DNA of 41,545 nucleotides, from NCBI GenBank assembly GCA_034211275.1, contig JAXHTF010000041.1:1-41545 (forward strand), given 5' to 3'. The notes under the pieces are model-generated. The model did not search any database and had not been told where the DNA came from. It saw nothing but the letters and a program-made list of their open reading frames with translations. Positions 31,654-39,672 of the stretch are shown here, piece by piece; position 1 is the stretch's first letter; every line of letters begins with the position of its first letter. The position numbers were made by a program, and so were the translations under genes. The DNA is from Acidobacteriota bacterium (GTDB lineage: Bacteria > Acidobacteriota > Thermoanaerobaculia > Multivoradales > JAHZIX01).

Positions 31654-33840
31654 ATGAGCCAGGATTCAACTTCTCATCCGGACACCCTCGCTCCCGCGCC
31701 CCATTCCGGCGAAGCCCCATCGCCGGACCAGCCCTCCTTGCGGCGATTGGCTCTGGAGCTGCTCTTCGCCTCTTTCGTGGTCCTGTTCCAGGAGCTGGCC
31801 CTGATCCGCTGGCTACCCAGCCAGGTGCGGGTTCTGGCCTATTTCCCCAACCTGATCCTGCTCAGCGCTTTTCTCGGTCTCGGCCTGGGGAGCTTGCGCA
31901 CCGGCAAGCGCTCGCTCCTCGTCCTGTGGCCCGTCTCCCTGGTGGTGCTGGTGGCGGCAGCGCTGGCTCTGGGGCAGGTGGTGTTCACCGAAAGCTCCGG
32001 CGCTGAGCATCTGTGGCTGCTCTACTACGACCTGCCGGAGGACGCGCCGGTGGTCTCCGGGGTGCGGCTGCCGATCCTCGCCGCGTTCATCCTCAGCGCC
32101 TTCACCTTCATCCCCCTGGGCCAGGTCGTGGGCGAGCGGCTACAGGCCTTCCGCCGCCGCTCCAGCGCCTTGTGGGGTTATAGCTGGGATATCGCCGGCT
32201 CGCTGCTGGGAGTGCTGGCCTTCACCGCCGCCGGCTTCCTGGGCACCTTCCCGGCGGTCTGGTTCGGCACCTTCCTGGTGGTGGGAACCCTCTTTTTCCT
32301 CCGCCGCCGAGGATGGGCCACAGTTCTCTATGCAGCGGTAGCGCTGGCGGTCATCGCCAGCATCGCGTTGGCGGAGCGCAACGAGGTCTACAGCCCCTAC
32401 TACGCCATCCGCAGCGAGGTCGGCGGCGACCTCCACGGCGTGCGGGTCCTGACCAACGGCTCGCTGCACCAATACGGCATCGGCCTGCAGCGCTCCGACC
32501 CGGTGCTCAGCGAGCGCCACGGCCTCACCCGGGAGGGCTACCACCTGCCCTTCCGGCTCCTCGACCGCCCGCCGCGGCGTGCCCTGGTCCTCGGCGCCGG
32601 CACCGGCAACGACGTCTCGGTGCTGCTGGACGAGGGTGCGGAGCACGTCGACGCGGTGGAGATCGACCCGGCGATCCTCGAGCTCGGCCGCCGCGAGCAC
32701 CCCGACGACCCCTACGGCTCGCCGCGGGTGACGGTCTACAACACCGACGCCCGTTCGTTCCTGGACAAGGCCTCCCCGGACGAGCCCTACGACCTCATCG
32801 TCTTCGGCACCCTCGACTCCATGACCCGGCTGTCGGCGCTGTCCAACGTGCGGCTGGACAATTTCGTCTACACCCGCGAATGTCTGGAGGCGGCCCGGGC
32901 GCTGCTCTCCGAGGACGGCGGGTTGGTGATGTATTTCATGGTCTCCGAGGACTACATCCTCGACCGCCTTACCGCTCTCCACCTGCTGACCTTCGATCAA
33001 TACCCGTTCCGGGTGGAGCGCCACTTCGGCCTCTTCAACACGCTGCTCATGTCCGGCCCGGCCTTCGCCGACTACGGCCAGGAGCCGCGGCAGGAGCTGG
33101 CGGAGACCTTCCGTAGCGAGACCCTGCCGCACCTCGAGGTGCCCACCGACGACTGGCCCTTCCTCTATCTGCGGGAGCGCTCCATCGGCGGCTTCTACCT
33201 CAGCCTCATGGGGCTGCTCTTGCTGGTCTCCTTCGCCGCCGTGGCCGCCGCCTCGCCGGAGATGCGCCACTCTCTGCTGCGACGCGGGGGCGTCGACTGG
33301 GAGATGTTCCTCTTCGGTGTCGGCTTCATGCTGCTCCAAACCCGCTCCGTCACCGCCCTCAACCTCCTATGGGGTGCCACCTGGCTGACCAGCGCGGTGG
33401 TCTTCGGCTCGATCCTGCTGATGATCCTCTTGGCCACGGTCCTGACCCAGCTCCGCCCCCTGCCCTGGAAAGTCGGCATCGCGGGCCTGGTGGTGACTCT
33501 CGTTCTGGCCTTTGCCGTGCCGGTGGATGCCCTTCTCGCCCTCAGCGGAGCCGGTCGGGTGATGGGCTCGGTGCTGGTGGTGGGGGCCCCCATCTTCTTC
33601 GCCGCGGTGTGCTTCGCCCTGCTCTTCGAGGGCCGGGATCACGCCGGCCGCGCCTTTGGCTGGAACCTGGTGGGGGCAGTGGTGGGCGGGCTGCTGGAAT
33701 TCGTCTCCATGGTGGTGGGCTTCCGGGCCCTGCTGCTGGTGGCCCTGGCCATCTACCTGCTGGCCGCCGCCGCCCGCCGGAGTCGCAACCGGGGCGACTC
33801 CGCCACTCCGTCCTCCACAACCGCCGAGGCCACCTCATGA
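31654..33840 (+). CDS. Multi-pass membrane protein with spermidine-synthase-like methyltransferase-fold domain
   Basis: This protein has 728 residues from ATG 31654 (an in-frame GTG lies at 31648). About seven membrane segments occupy residues 25-245. A soluble Rossmann domain of about 270-510 carries the nucleotide-binding-like motif LVLGAGTGNDV (Gly314, Gly316, Gly318), acidic DAVEIDPAI, and YNTDARSFL, as in spermidine synthases and SAM methyltransferases. Six or so more membrane segments follow. Such fused membrane proteins are annotated as spermidine-synthase-like, but no polyamine activity is established for them. Its TGA overlaps the ATG of the SGNH hydrolase by 4 bases, so both act in one pathway, possibly envelope modification (inference). 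Confidence 0.75.
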   Translation: MSQDSTSHPDTLAPAPHSGEAPSPDQPSLRRLALELLFASFVVLFQELALIRWLPSQVRVLAYFPNLILLSAFLGLGLGSLRTGKRSLLVLWPVSLVVLVAAALALGQVVFTESSGAEHLWLLYYDLPEDAPVVSGVRLPILAAFILSAFTFIPLGQVVGERLQAFRRRSSALWGYSWDIAGSLLGVLAFTAAGFLGTFPAVWFGTFLVVGTLFFLRRRGWATVLYAAVALAVIASIALAERNEVYSPYYAIRSEVGGDLHGVRVLTNGSLHQYGIGLQRSDPVLSERHGLTREGYHLPFRLLDRPPRRALVLGAGTGNDVSVLLDEGAEHVDAVEIDPAILELGRREHPDDPYGSPRVTVYNTDARSFLDKASPDEPYDLIVFGTLDSMTRLSALSNVRLDNFVYTRECLEAARALLSEDGGLVMYFMVSEDYILDRLTALHLLTFDQYPFRVERHFGLFNTLLMSGPAFADYGQEPRQELAETFRSETLPHLEVPTDDWPFLYLRERSIGGFYLSLMGLLLLVSFAAVAAASPEMRHSLLRRGGVDWEMFLFGVGFMLLQTRSVTALNLLWGATWLTSAVVFGSILLMILLATVLTQLRPLPWKVGIAGLVVTLVLAFAVPVDALLALSGAGRVMGSVLVVGAPIFFAAVCFALLFEGRDHAGRAFGWNLVGAVVGGLLEFVSMVVGFRALLLVALAIYLLAAAARRSRNRGDSATPSSTTAEATS

Positions 33841-34931
33841 CCCGCGGCAAGAAGCTCCTCTTCGCCACCGTCGCCGCCTTCCTCGCGCTGGTGCTCCTGG
33901 AAGGCCTGCTGAGCCTGCTGTGGCTGATCCCCGACTACCGGCGATTCCGCGCCGAGCAGCCCACGGCGGCGGAGTTCAAAGAAGAATCCCACTCGCGCTA
34001 CGACCCGGAGCTCGGCTGGGTGCACATCCCCGGCAAGCGCATCGAAGACTTCTACGGCCCCGGCGCCCCCATCACCATCAACGACGAAGGCTTCCGCGGC
34101 GACGAGCTCTATCTGACCGGCAAGCCGCCGGGGCGCTACCGGGTGGTGTGTCTGGGGGATTCCTTCACCCTCGGCTACGGCGTCGGCGACGACGACACCT
34201 ACGCGGCGGTGCTGGAACGCCTCAACCCCCGGGTGCAGGCGGTGAATATGGGGCAGGGGGGCTACTCCGTGGGCCAGGACTACCTCTGGTACCAGCGCCG
34301 CGGCGACGCCCTGGATGCGGACCTCCTGCTGGTGGCGATCATCGCCGACGACATCTGGCGCATGGCCGGCAACCGCACCGCCAACGGCTACGGCAAGCCG
34401 GTCTTCCGCCTCGATGGCGAAGAGGTGGTCGTGGAGGGCCAGCCGGTGCCGGAAAAGATCGCCACCGGCGCCCCCATCGTCGAGGGCAGCCTGCTGCTGC
34501 GCTTCCTGCTCCAGGAGAGCTCCCTGGCCCGCACCTTCGGAGTCATCCTCCCCGATCCCCCGTCCGGCCCGGAGCCGCAGGAGGCGGACGAGCTGATGGC
34601 GGTGACCCTCGCCATGCTGCGGGATCTGGAACAAGATTCCCGCCGTCAGGGCCGCGCCTTCGCCATCGTGCTCCTGCCGGAGATGCGCGAGCTCACCGAA
34701 GCCTCGGCGGTAGAGGCCTACGGCCAGGTCTCGGACATCCTCTCCCGCTTCACCACCGCCCGCCGCATCCCCTTCCTCGACCTCCGCCCCGCCTTCGCCG
34801 CCCAAGGCCCCACCGCCCGCAGCTTCTACCTCGACGAGATCTGGCACCACTACTCCCCCGCCGGCCACAGGTTCGTGGCCCAGGAGCTCAATACCTGGCT
34901 GGGAGAGGTGGTGTTGGGGTATCCGGGGTAG
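33837..34931 (+). CDS. Membrane-anchored SGNH/GDSL hydrolase
   Basis: This 364-residue protein has an N-terminal membrane segment (about 7-28) acting as signal anchor. The SGNH block I is VVCLGDSFTLGYG with Ser109, block II is MGQGGYSVGQ, and the C-terminal catalytic region YLDEIWHHYSPAGHRFVA supplies Asp333 and a His. The usual GxND block III is replaced by a diverged IIADDIW. Similar anchored SGNH proteins act as acetylesterases or acyltransferase partners on cell-surface glycans; the substrate is unknown here. It overlaps the preceding membrane gene by 4 bases (ATGA) and ends 6 bases before the convergent toxin gene. Confidence 0.82.
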   Translation: MTRGKKLLFATVAAFLALVLLEGLLSLLWLIPDYRRFRAEQPTAAEFKEESHSRYDPELGWVHIPGKRIEDFYGPGAPITINDEGFRGDELYLTGKPPGRYRVVCLGDSFTLGYGVGDDDTYAAVLERLNPRVQAVNMGQGGYSVGQDYLWYQRRGDALDADLLLVAIIADDIWRMAGNRTANGYGKPVFRLDGEEVVVEGQPVPEKIATGAPIVEGSLLLRFLLQESSLARTFGVILPDPPSGPEPQEADELMAVTLAMLRDLEQDSRRQGRAFAIVLLPEMRELTEASAVEAYGQVSDILSRFTTARRIPFLDLRPAFAAQGPTARSFYLDEIWHHYSPAGHRFVAQELNTWLGEVVLGYPG

Positions 34932-34937
34932 GGAACC

Positions 34938-35273
34938 TCAGACCGGATCTTCGACCGCAAGGGCGATCCTGAGGGCTCGGTCAAGGGCCACTCGTTGGAA
35001 TCGGGAAAGGCTGCCAAGGAAGTCGGTGAGCACGGTCTTGGGCAGGCTCACCAGAGCATCGCAATGGATGCTGGACTCGTGCTTCAGTCCTTCTCTAGGC
35101 CCCACTTCCACCTGGGTCACGAGGCCATCGTAGCGGCTATAGACCGGAGCACAGACTACGGTGGAAAAGTTGGAGTCGATGAGGGTCTGCCGACTCACCA
35201 CTACGAAGCAACGAGATTTCTTGGGGTCACCACCACCAGGGCGACGAACCCGAAAAAGATCCCCTCGCCTCAC
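34938..35273 (-). CDS. MazF/PemK-type toxin (endoribonuclease)
   Basis: This 111-residue protein has the MazF fold signatures: [11 protein letters not shown] at the N-terminus, [26 protein letters not shown], and [16 protein letters not shown]. MazF toxins cleave mRNA at short sequence motifs, and activity is blocked by the cognate antitoxin. Its start overlaps the stop of the upstream antitoxin gene by 4 bases, the usual antitoxin-first operon order. Length is typical. Full activity is likely since the conserved arginines and Ser/Thr positions are present, but the cleavage site cannot be predicted. Confidence 0.9.
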   Translation of the reverse strand: MRRGDLFRVRRPGGGDPKKSRCFVVVSRQTLIDSNFSTVVCAPVYSRYDGLVTQVEVGPREGLKHESSIHCDALVSLPKTVLTDFLGSLSRFQRVALDRALRIALAVEDPV

Positions 35274-35500
35274 ACGTCAGCCTGGAACGAAAGGATGTCT
35301 TCCATCTCGTCGTTCAGCTCCTGTGCATGACGATTGAGGATTTCCAGATCTCGCCGTTCACGGTCCGCCCGCTTGCGGCGTTCCAGATACTCCACTACCG
35401 CTTGTTCGATGATCCGAGAGCGGTTCGACCCTTGAGCCGCCAGCAGGTCCACCTCTCTCAGCACTCCCTCAGTGAGGGTTATAGAAGTCTTGCTTTTCAT
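35270..35500 (-). CDS. Ribbon-helix-helix antitoxin
   Basis: This 76-residue protein begins [39 protein letters not shown], a standard RHH/CopG DNA-binding module (strand 1 then two helices). A charged helical C-terminus follows ([27 protein letters not shown]) that should wrap the toxin. It is translationally coupled to the MazF-type toxin by a 4-base overlap. Just upstream of the ATG (plus strand 35501-35520, CCTACTTCCATCCTACTCCA) lies an imperfect direct repeat on the minus strand, TGGAGTAGGA then TGGAAGTAGGA. It overlaps the ribosome site and could be an operator for autoregulation (inference). Confidence 0.88.
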   Translation of the reverse strand: MKSKTSITLTEGVLREVDLLAAQGSNRSRIIEQAVVEYLERRKRADRERRDLEILNRHAQELNDEMEDILSFQADV

Positions 35501-35605
35501 CCTACTTCCATCCTACTCCATCTTCATCAAGGCCGTGAGGCTTTGCAACCTCCCACTTGTCGGAAGAGAAAGAGCGAGGGCCTGCAACAAGCCCAGATAC
35601 ACCAA

Positions 35606-35651
35606 GCCCCCGCCTCTCAACCCGGAATCTCCGAGCAAGAAGAGCGGGGGC
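35606..35651 (-). repeat. Long hairpin between DsbA-like gene and TA module
   Basis: GCCCCCGCCTCT (35606-35617) pairs with AGAGCGGGGGC (35641-35651) with one bulge, around a loop of about 23 bases. It lies 57-102 bases past the stop of the DsbA-like gene and may act as a transcript end, but there is no T-tract. A smaller hairpin CGGCTC-AGA-GAGCCG follows on the DsbA side. Confidence 0.45.
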
Positions 35652-35707
35652 GTTAGTGGGGCACGGCTCAGAGAGCCGCAACCTGGCTGAGCTGGTAGCT
35701 CGAAAGC

Positions 35708-36697
35708 TTACTCGCTCTCGGCCTCCATGCTGTCGCCTTCCATGCTGCCCTTCTTGGCCGCCTCGATGAGGGGCTCGAAGGCAGAGAGGGGCTGGGCGCC
35801 GCTGATCAGCTGGCCGTTGACGAAGAAGCCGGGGGTACCGGAAACGCCAACCTCGCCACCGAGGGCCATGTCGGCGTCGACCACCGCGGCGGCGGCCTTG
35901 TAGGCGTCCGACTCCTCGTTGGTGGCGCACTCGGACCACACGTCCATGTCGATGCCGCTGTCGGCCAGGAGCTCACGGCTCTTGTCGAGGACGTTCTCCG
36001 GGGTGATCTGCTTCTGGTCAGCGAAGTAGCCGTCGTGGAGGGTCCAGAAGGCCTCGTCCTCGAGCTCGCCGGCGCAGTGGGCGGCGATGGCGGCGGGCTT
36101 GGCCCAGGGGTGGAAGCCCAGGGGGAAGTGCATGAAGGCGACCTTCACGTCGTCACCGTACTTCTCCAGGATCTCTTCGACGGTGTTGGCGCCGCGGGCG
36201 CAGAAGGGGCACTGGAAGTCGGAGAACTCGACGATGGTCACCGCAGCGTCCGGGTTGCCCAGCATGGGCCGGCCGGCGACGGCTTCTTCGAGGCGCTTGG
36301 CGGTGTCTTCAGCCTTGCGCATCTCTTCGGCAGCACGCTCCGCCATCTCCGCCTCGATCTCCTCGGAGGAACGGCTGACGTCCAGGGGCTGGCCGTTGAC
36401 CAGGTAGAGCTTGGTGTCGTCGCTGGAGACCAGGAAGGTCTGGGTCTGAGGGCCGCGCTGGCCGGTGAGGGTGAAGCTACCTTCGTCCAGTCCCTCGTAC
36501 CCGCTGGCCTTGAGATCGCCCATGGTGGCGTTCATGGCATCCAGCTGGGGGAACTGAAGCTTGAGGTTGGCCAGGATCTTGGCCTTGCGCGCGTCCGAGT
36601 TGTCGGTCTCGGCGAGGGTGGTCAGGCCACCGAGGGCCAAACAGGCCACCAGAAGGCCGAGGGTCAGGTTGCGTAGGGTCAGATGGTTCTTGAACAT
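35708..36697 (-). CDS. Exported DsbA-like thioredoxin-fold oxidoreductase
   Basis: This 329-residue protein starts at ATG 36697, with GGAG 7 nt upstream and a signal peptide (about 1-29, ending TTLA) directly following; the frame is open to 36856 without a better start. Residues 30-110 form an N-terminal domain similar to those preceding many thioredoxin_4 proteins. A charged helical segment (111-140) links to the thioredoxin fold at about 150-320. The active site is FQCPFCARG (Cys163, Cys166), and the cis-Pro loop is VSGTPGFFVNG. It likely forms or isomerises disulfides in the periplasm. The C-terminus is acidic and repetitive (EGDSMEAESE). Potential clients include the Cys-containing FG-GAP lipoproteins nearby (inference). 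Confidence 0.88.
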   Translation of the reverse strand: MFKNHLTLRNLTLGLLVACLALGGLTTLAETDNSDARKAKILANLKLQFPQLDAMNATMGDLKASGYEGLDEGSFTLTGQRGPQTQTFLVSSDDTKLYLVNGQPLDVSRSSEEIEAEMAERAAEEMRKAEDTAKRLEEAVAGRPMLGNPDAAVTIVEFSDFQCPFCARGANTVEEILEKYGDDVKVAFMHFPLGFHPWAKPAAIAAHCAGELEDEAFWTLHDGYFADQKQITPENVLDKSRELLADSGIDMDVWSECATNEESDAYKAAAAVVDADMALGGEVGVSGTPGFFVNGQLISGAQPLSAFEPLIEAAKKGSMEGDSMEAESE

Positions 36698-36932
36698 TGG
36701 AAACTCCGTCTCTCCGTGGGTCGAGAAGATAGGTCTGCGGGACTGGGCTTGATCGAGAGCGCGTGGAGAAAATCGCGTCGTGCCGGACTTTCGCGACGGG
36801 CTCTTAAGCCTCACATCAATTCCGTGAGTGTCTCCGAAAGGGTCGGGACCCGTCAAGCCGGCCCTATCCTAGCAGGAATGGGCTTCTCGCCGCTCAGACT
36901 GCCGATTTGCGCCCGTTTCGAGCTCTCAAAAC

Positions 36933-37163
36933 TCACTCCCCAAAGAGCTCCGCCGCCCGGCCGGCGGCGTAGCGGATGGCCTGCTCGACGTCTTCGGGCT
37001 CGAGATCGGGGAAGGCTTCGAGCACCGCGGGGATGCTCTGGCGGGCGGCGAGGACCTGCATCACCTGGTTGACGGTGACCTCCGAGCCGCGGATGTGGGG
37101 GCGGCCGTCGCAGGCCTTGGGGTCGGCGACGATGCGGTCGAGGGCTGGAGGTTGGTCGCTCAT
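36933..37163 (-). CDS. DUF433-domain protein (putative antitoxin-like)
   Basis: This 76-residue protein has the DUF433 core: LDRIVADPKACDGRPHIRGSEVTVNQVMQVLAARQS followed by EAFPDLEPEDVEQAIRYAAGRA. The family has a winged-helix-like DNA-binding fold and is usually encoded beside a PIN-like DUF5615 toxin. No DUF5615 gene follows here; the next 235 bases hold no gene. The AGGAGG ribosome site overlaps the stop of the upstream GT-C/TPR gene, and only 12 bases separate the two, so it is probably co-expressed with that gene. Confidence 0.85.
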   Translation of the reverse strand: MSDQPPALDRIVADPKACDGRPHIRGSEVTVNQVMQVLAARQSIPAVLEAFPDLEPEDVEQAIRYAAGRAAELFGE

Positions 37164-37175
37164 GGTGGATGCCTC

Positions 37176-39581
37176 CTAGCCGTCCCTCAGGGGCCGGCCG
37201 GCCTGGAGCTCGGTGCGGTGGGCCTCGATGGCGGCGGCGAGATCCGGGCGGCCGCCGGCCTGGGCCAAGTCCGCGGCCTGGGTTGCGGCGGCCACCGCGT
37301 CCTCGAAACGGCCGACCTCGCCGTAGGCGGCGGCGAGGGTGTCGAGGGCGATGGGATCCCGGCTGCCGGTGGCGTCCCGGGCCGATTCCGCGAGCTTCAC
37401 CGCCTTGGCGCCGTTGCGAATCTCGGCGTCCGGATGGGTCGCATAGATCCACGCCAGGCTGGTAGCCAGGGACGGGGATTCGGGGCGCAGCTCCAGCGCT
37501 TGCTCATAGTAGCGCAGCGCCTCCGCCAGCTGCTCCGACCCCGCCAGCGCCTTGGCCAGGTTGATGTGGGCTTCCGGATCGTCGGGGCGCAGGCGCACCA
37601 CCTCCCGGAACACCGGTACCGCCTCCGCGGATCGTCCCTGGCGGGCCAGCACCACCCCTAGTTGGGCCTGAGCCCGGGCATAGTCGGGATCCAGCCGCAC
37701 CGCCGACTTCAGGTGCGACTCGGCCTCTTCCAACTGCTCTGCTTGCAGGTAGGCCATGCCGAGGTTGAAGTGGGCGTCGCGGTAGTCGGGACGCAGCTCC
37801 AGGGCGCGCTGGAAGGCGGCCAAGCCTTCCTCCCGCTGTCCTAGCTGCCAGCGGGCCACCGCCAGGCCGTTGTGAGCCTCCGCCCGTTCCGGCGCGAGCT
37901 CCAGCGACCGCTCGAAACGTTCCGCGGCTTCCTCGAAGCGGCCGGTCTGGAGCAGGGCGTTGCCGTAGTTGACCAGGGTCTTGGCGTTGTCGGGCTCGAT
38001 CTCCAGCGACTTCTCATATTGCTCCACCGCCAGATCCAGCTGTCCGCGCTGGGCCAAAGCGATGCCCAGGTTGGTGTAGACGGAGTCGTTGGGAGAGATC
38101 TCCAACGCGCTGGAGAAGTAGCCGATGGCCTCGTTGGTCCGATCCGCCGCCAGCAGCGCCGCACCGTAGTTGTTGAGGGCGCGGGCGTTGCCGGGGCGCT
38201 TCTCCACCGTGTCGCCGAGGATGGAGAGGGCGGTGCGGTAGTCAGCGTTGCGCTCCACGGCGGCGAAGGCGAAGACGCCGGCGACCGCGGCCAGGACGAC
38301 GCCCAACACCGTCGCCGCCGTCCGCGGCGGCAGCCCCCGCTCTCCCTGATGCCAGCCGAAGCGCCGGGTCAGCAAGCCGTAGCCACCCACCACCACCAGC
38401 ACCACCAGCGCCGCCAGGGGCAGGTACATCCGCCGCTCCGCTGCCACCTCGGTGGCGATGACCAGGACGCTGGAAGTGGGGGCCAGGATCAGGAAGAAGC
38501 AGGCGCCGAGGAATGCCCATCCGCGACCACGAACGATGCCCCAGACGACCAACGCGACCAGCGCCGTCACCAGCAGCAGCTGCGGCGCCACCGACAAAAA
38601 GCTCTCGGCGATGGGCCAGTCGTCATAGTCGAGCACCAGCGGCGAGGGCCAAAACGCCAGCCGCAGGTAGTGAACGAGGACCCCGGCCTGGGTGAGCAGA
38701 TAGTCGAAGGGGCCGATACCGGAGGCTCCGAAACCAACGGACGTGCCACGGCCGCCGCCGGTGAGCACCGCCACCACCAGCACCAACCAGGTGGCGGCAA
38801 GGCCGCCGTAGTAGCCGGCGCGCTCCCTCAGCGCCCCGGCGAAAGAGCCGGAGACGAAAAGGCGATCGAAGAGCAGCACCGCCAGCGGCGCCGAGACCAT
38901 CACCTCTTTGCTCCCCATACCGAGGGCGCAGGCCGCCACCGAAGCGGCAAACCAACGGCCGCGATGCTCCGTTGCGCTCACGGCCCGCACAAAGAAGTAG
39001 AGGGTGAGGAGGTAGAAGAGTCCCATCAGGAGCTCGGTGCGCTGGACGACGTACGTGACGCTCTCGGTGACCAGCGGGTGAACTCCCCACAGCAGCGCGC
39101 TGGCCCCGGCGAGCCAGGGCGCGGCGGCGCCAAAACGGTCTCGGAGCCCATCGAGCTCGAGGGTACGACGCACCAGCCCCAACAAGGTCAACACCGCCAG
39201 CAGATGGAGCAGGACGTTGAAGACGTGGTAGCCGGTGACCGACAGACCGCCCAGGGCGAAATTGACCGCGAAGCTGAGACTCGCCACCGGGCGGCCGGCG
39301 AGGGGAGTATCGGCGGGAGTTGCCAGCGGCGCCCAGGGCGGCCACAGGGAACGGATGGAGGTGTTCTCCACCAACGCGTGCTCGTCGTCGAAGATGAACG
39401 GCCCGGAGAGCGAGCCGGCATAGACGGCGATCACCGCCAGCGCCACCGCCAGCAGATGCATCCAGCGGGTCGAGGAGCTCGCCCCGGAGGACGCCGCTGG
39501 AGCGGATCCGGATTCGGCCTGCGGAGCCTCCGCGGCTTCAGGCTGCAGCTCGGTATCGCCAGTTTCAGATGGATCAGTCAT
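37176..39581 (-). CDS. GT-C-fold membrane glycosyltransferase-like protein with C-terminal TPRs
   Basis: This 801-residue protein has a 40-residue acidic and Ala/Ser-rich N-terminus and about 10-11 membrane segments (about 41-425). TPR repeats run from about 445 to the C-terminus (ARALNNYGAALLAADRTNEAIGYF and later copies). The first periplasmic loop has FIFDDEHALVENTSI with an Asp-Asp pair, and the next hallmark is LLWGVHPLVTESVTYVVQRTELLMGLFYLLTLY, both typical of the TMTC/PMT-related GT-C family. It is predicted to glycosylate exported proteins from a lipid-linked sugar. It lies 91 bases downstream of another member of the same family and is followed by the DUF433 gene. Confidence 0.87.
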   Translation of the reverse strand: MTDPSETGDTELQPEAAEAPQAESGSAPAASSGASSSTRWMHLLAVALAVIAVYAGSLSGPFIFDDEHALVENTSIRSLWPPWAPLATPADTPLAGRPVASLSFAVNFALGGLSVTGYHVFNVLLHLLAVLTLLGLVRRTLELDGLRDRFGAAAPWLAGASALLWGVHPLVTESVTYVVQRTELLMGLFYLLTLYFFVRAVSATEHRGRWFAASVAACALGMGSKEVMVSAPLAVLLFDRLFVSGSFAGALRERAGYYGGLAATWLVLVVAVLTGGGRGTSVGFGASGIGPFDYLLTQAGVLVHYLRLAFWPSPLVLDYDDWPIAESFLSVAPQLLLVTALVALVVWGIVRGRGWAFLGACFFLILAPTSSVLVIATEVAAERRMYLPLAALVVLVVVGGYGLLTRRFGWHQGERGLPPRTAATVLGVVLAAVAGVFAFAAVERNADYRTALSILGDTVEKRPGNARALNNYGAALLAADRTNEAIGYFSSALEISPNDSVYTNLGIALAQRGQLDLAVEQYEKSLEIEPDNAKTLVNYGNALLQTGRFEEAAERFERSLELAPERAEAHNGLAVARWQLGQREEGLAAFQRALELRPDYRDAHFNLGMAYLQAEQLEEAESHLKSAVRLDPDYARAQAQLGVVLARQGRSAEAVPVFREVVRLRPDDPEAHINLAKALAGSEQLAEALRYYEQALELRPESPSLATSLAWIYATHPDAEIRNGAKAVKLAESARDATGSRDPIALDTLAAAYGEVGRFEDAVAAATQAADLAQAGGRPDLAAAIEAHRTELQAGRPLRDG

Positions 39582-39672
39582 GCGCTTGCTCCCGCTTCGT
39601 CATCATCAGATTCCCCGCCCTGCTCGCGATCCCGACGTTCTCAGTACCGAAGTTCTCACCGTCCGGAGAGTC

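Noticed and set aside
35670-35705. GGCTGAGCTGGTAGCTCG resembles a tRNA D-arm
   Set aside because: No anticodon or T-arm follows in either direction before the DsbA-like stop codon.
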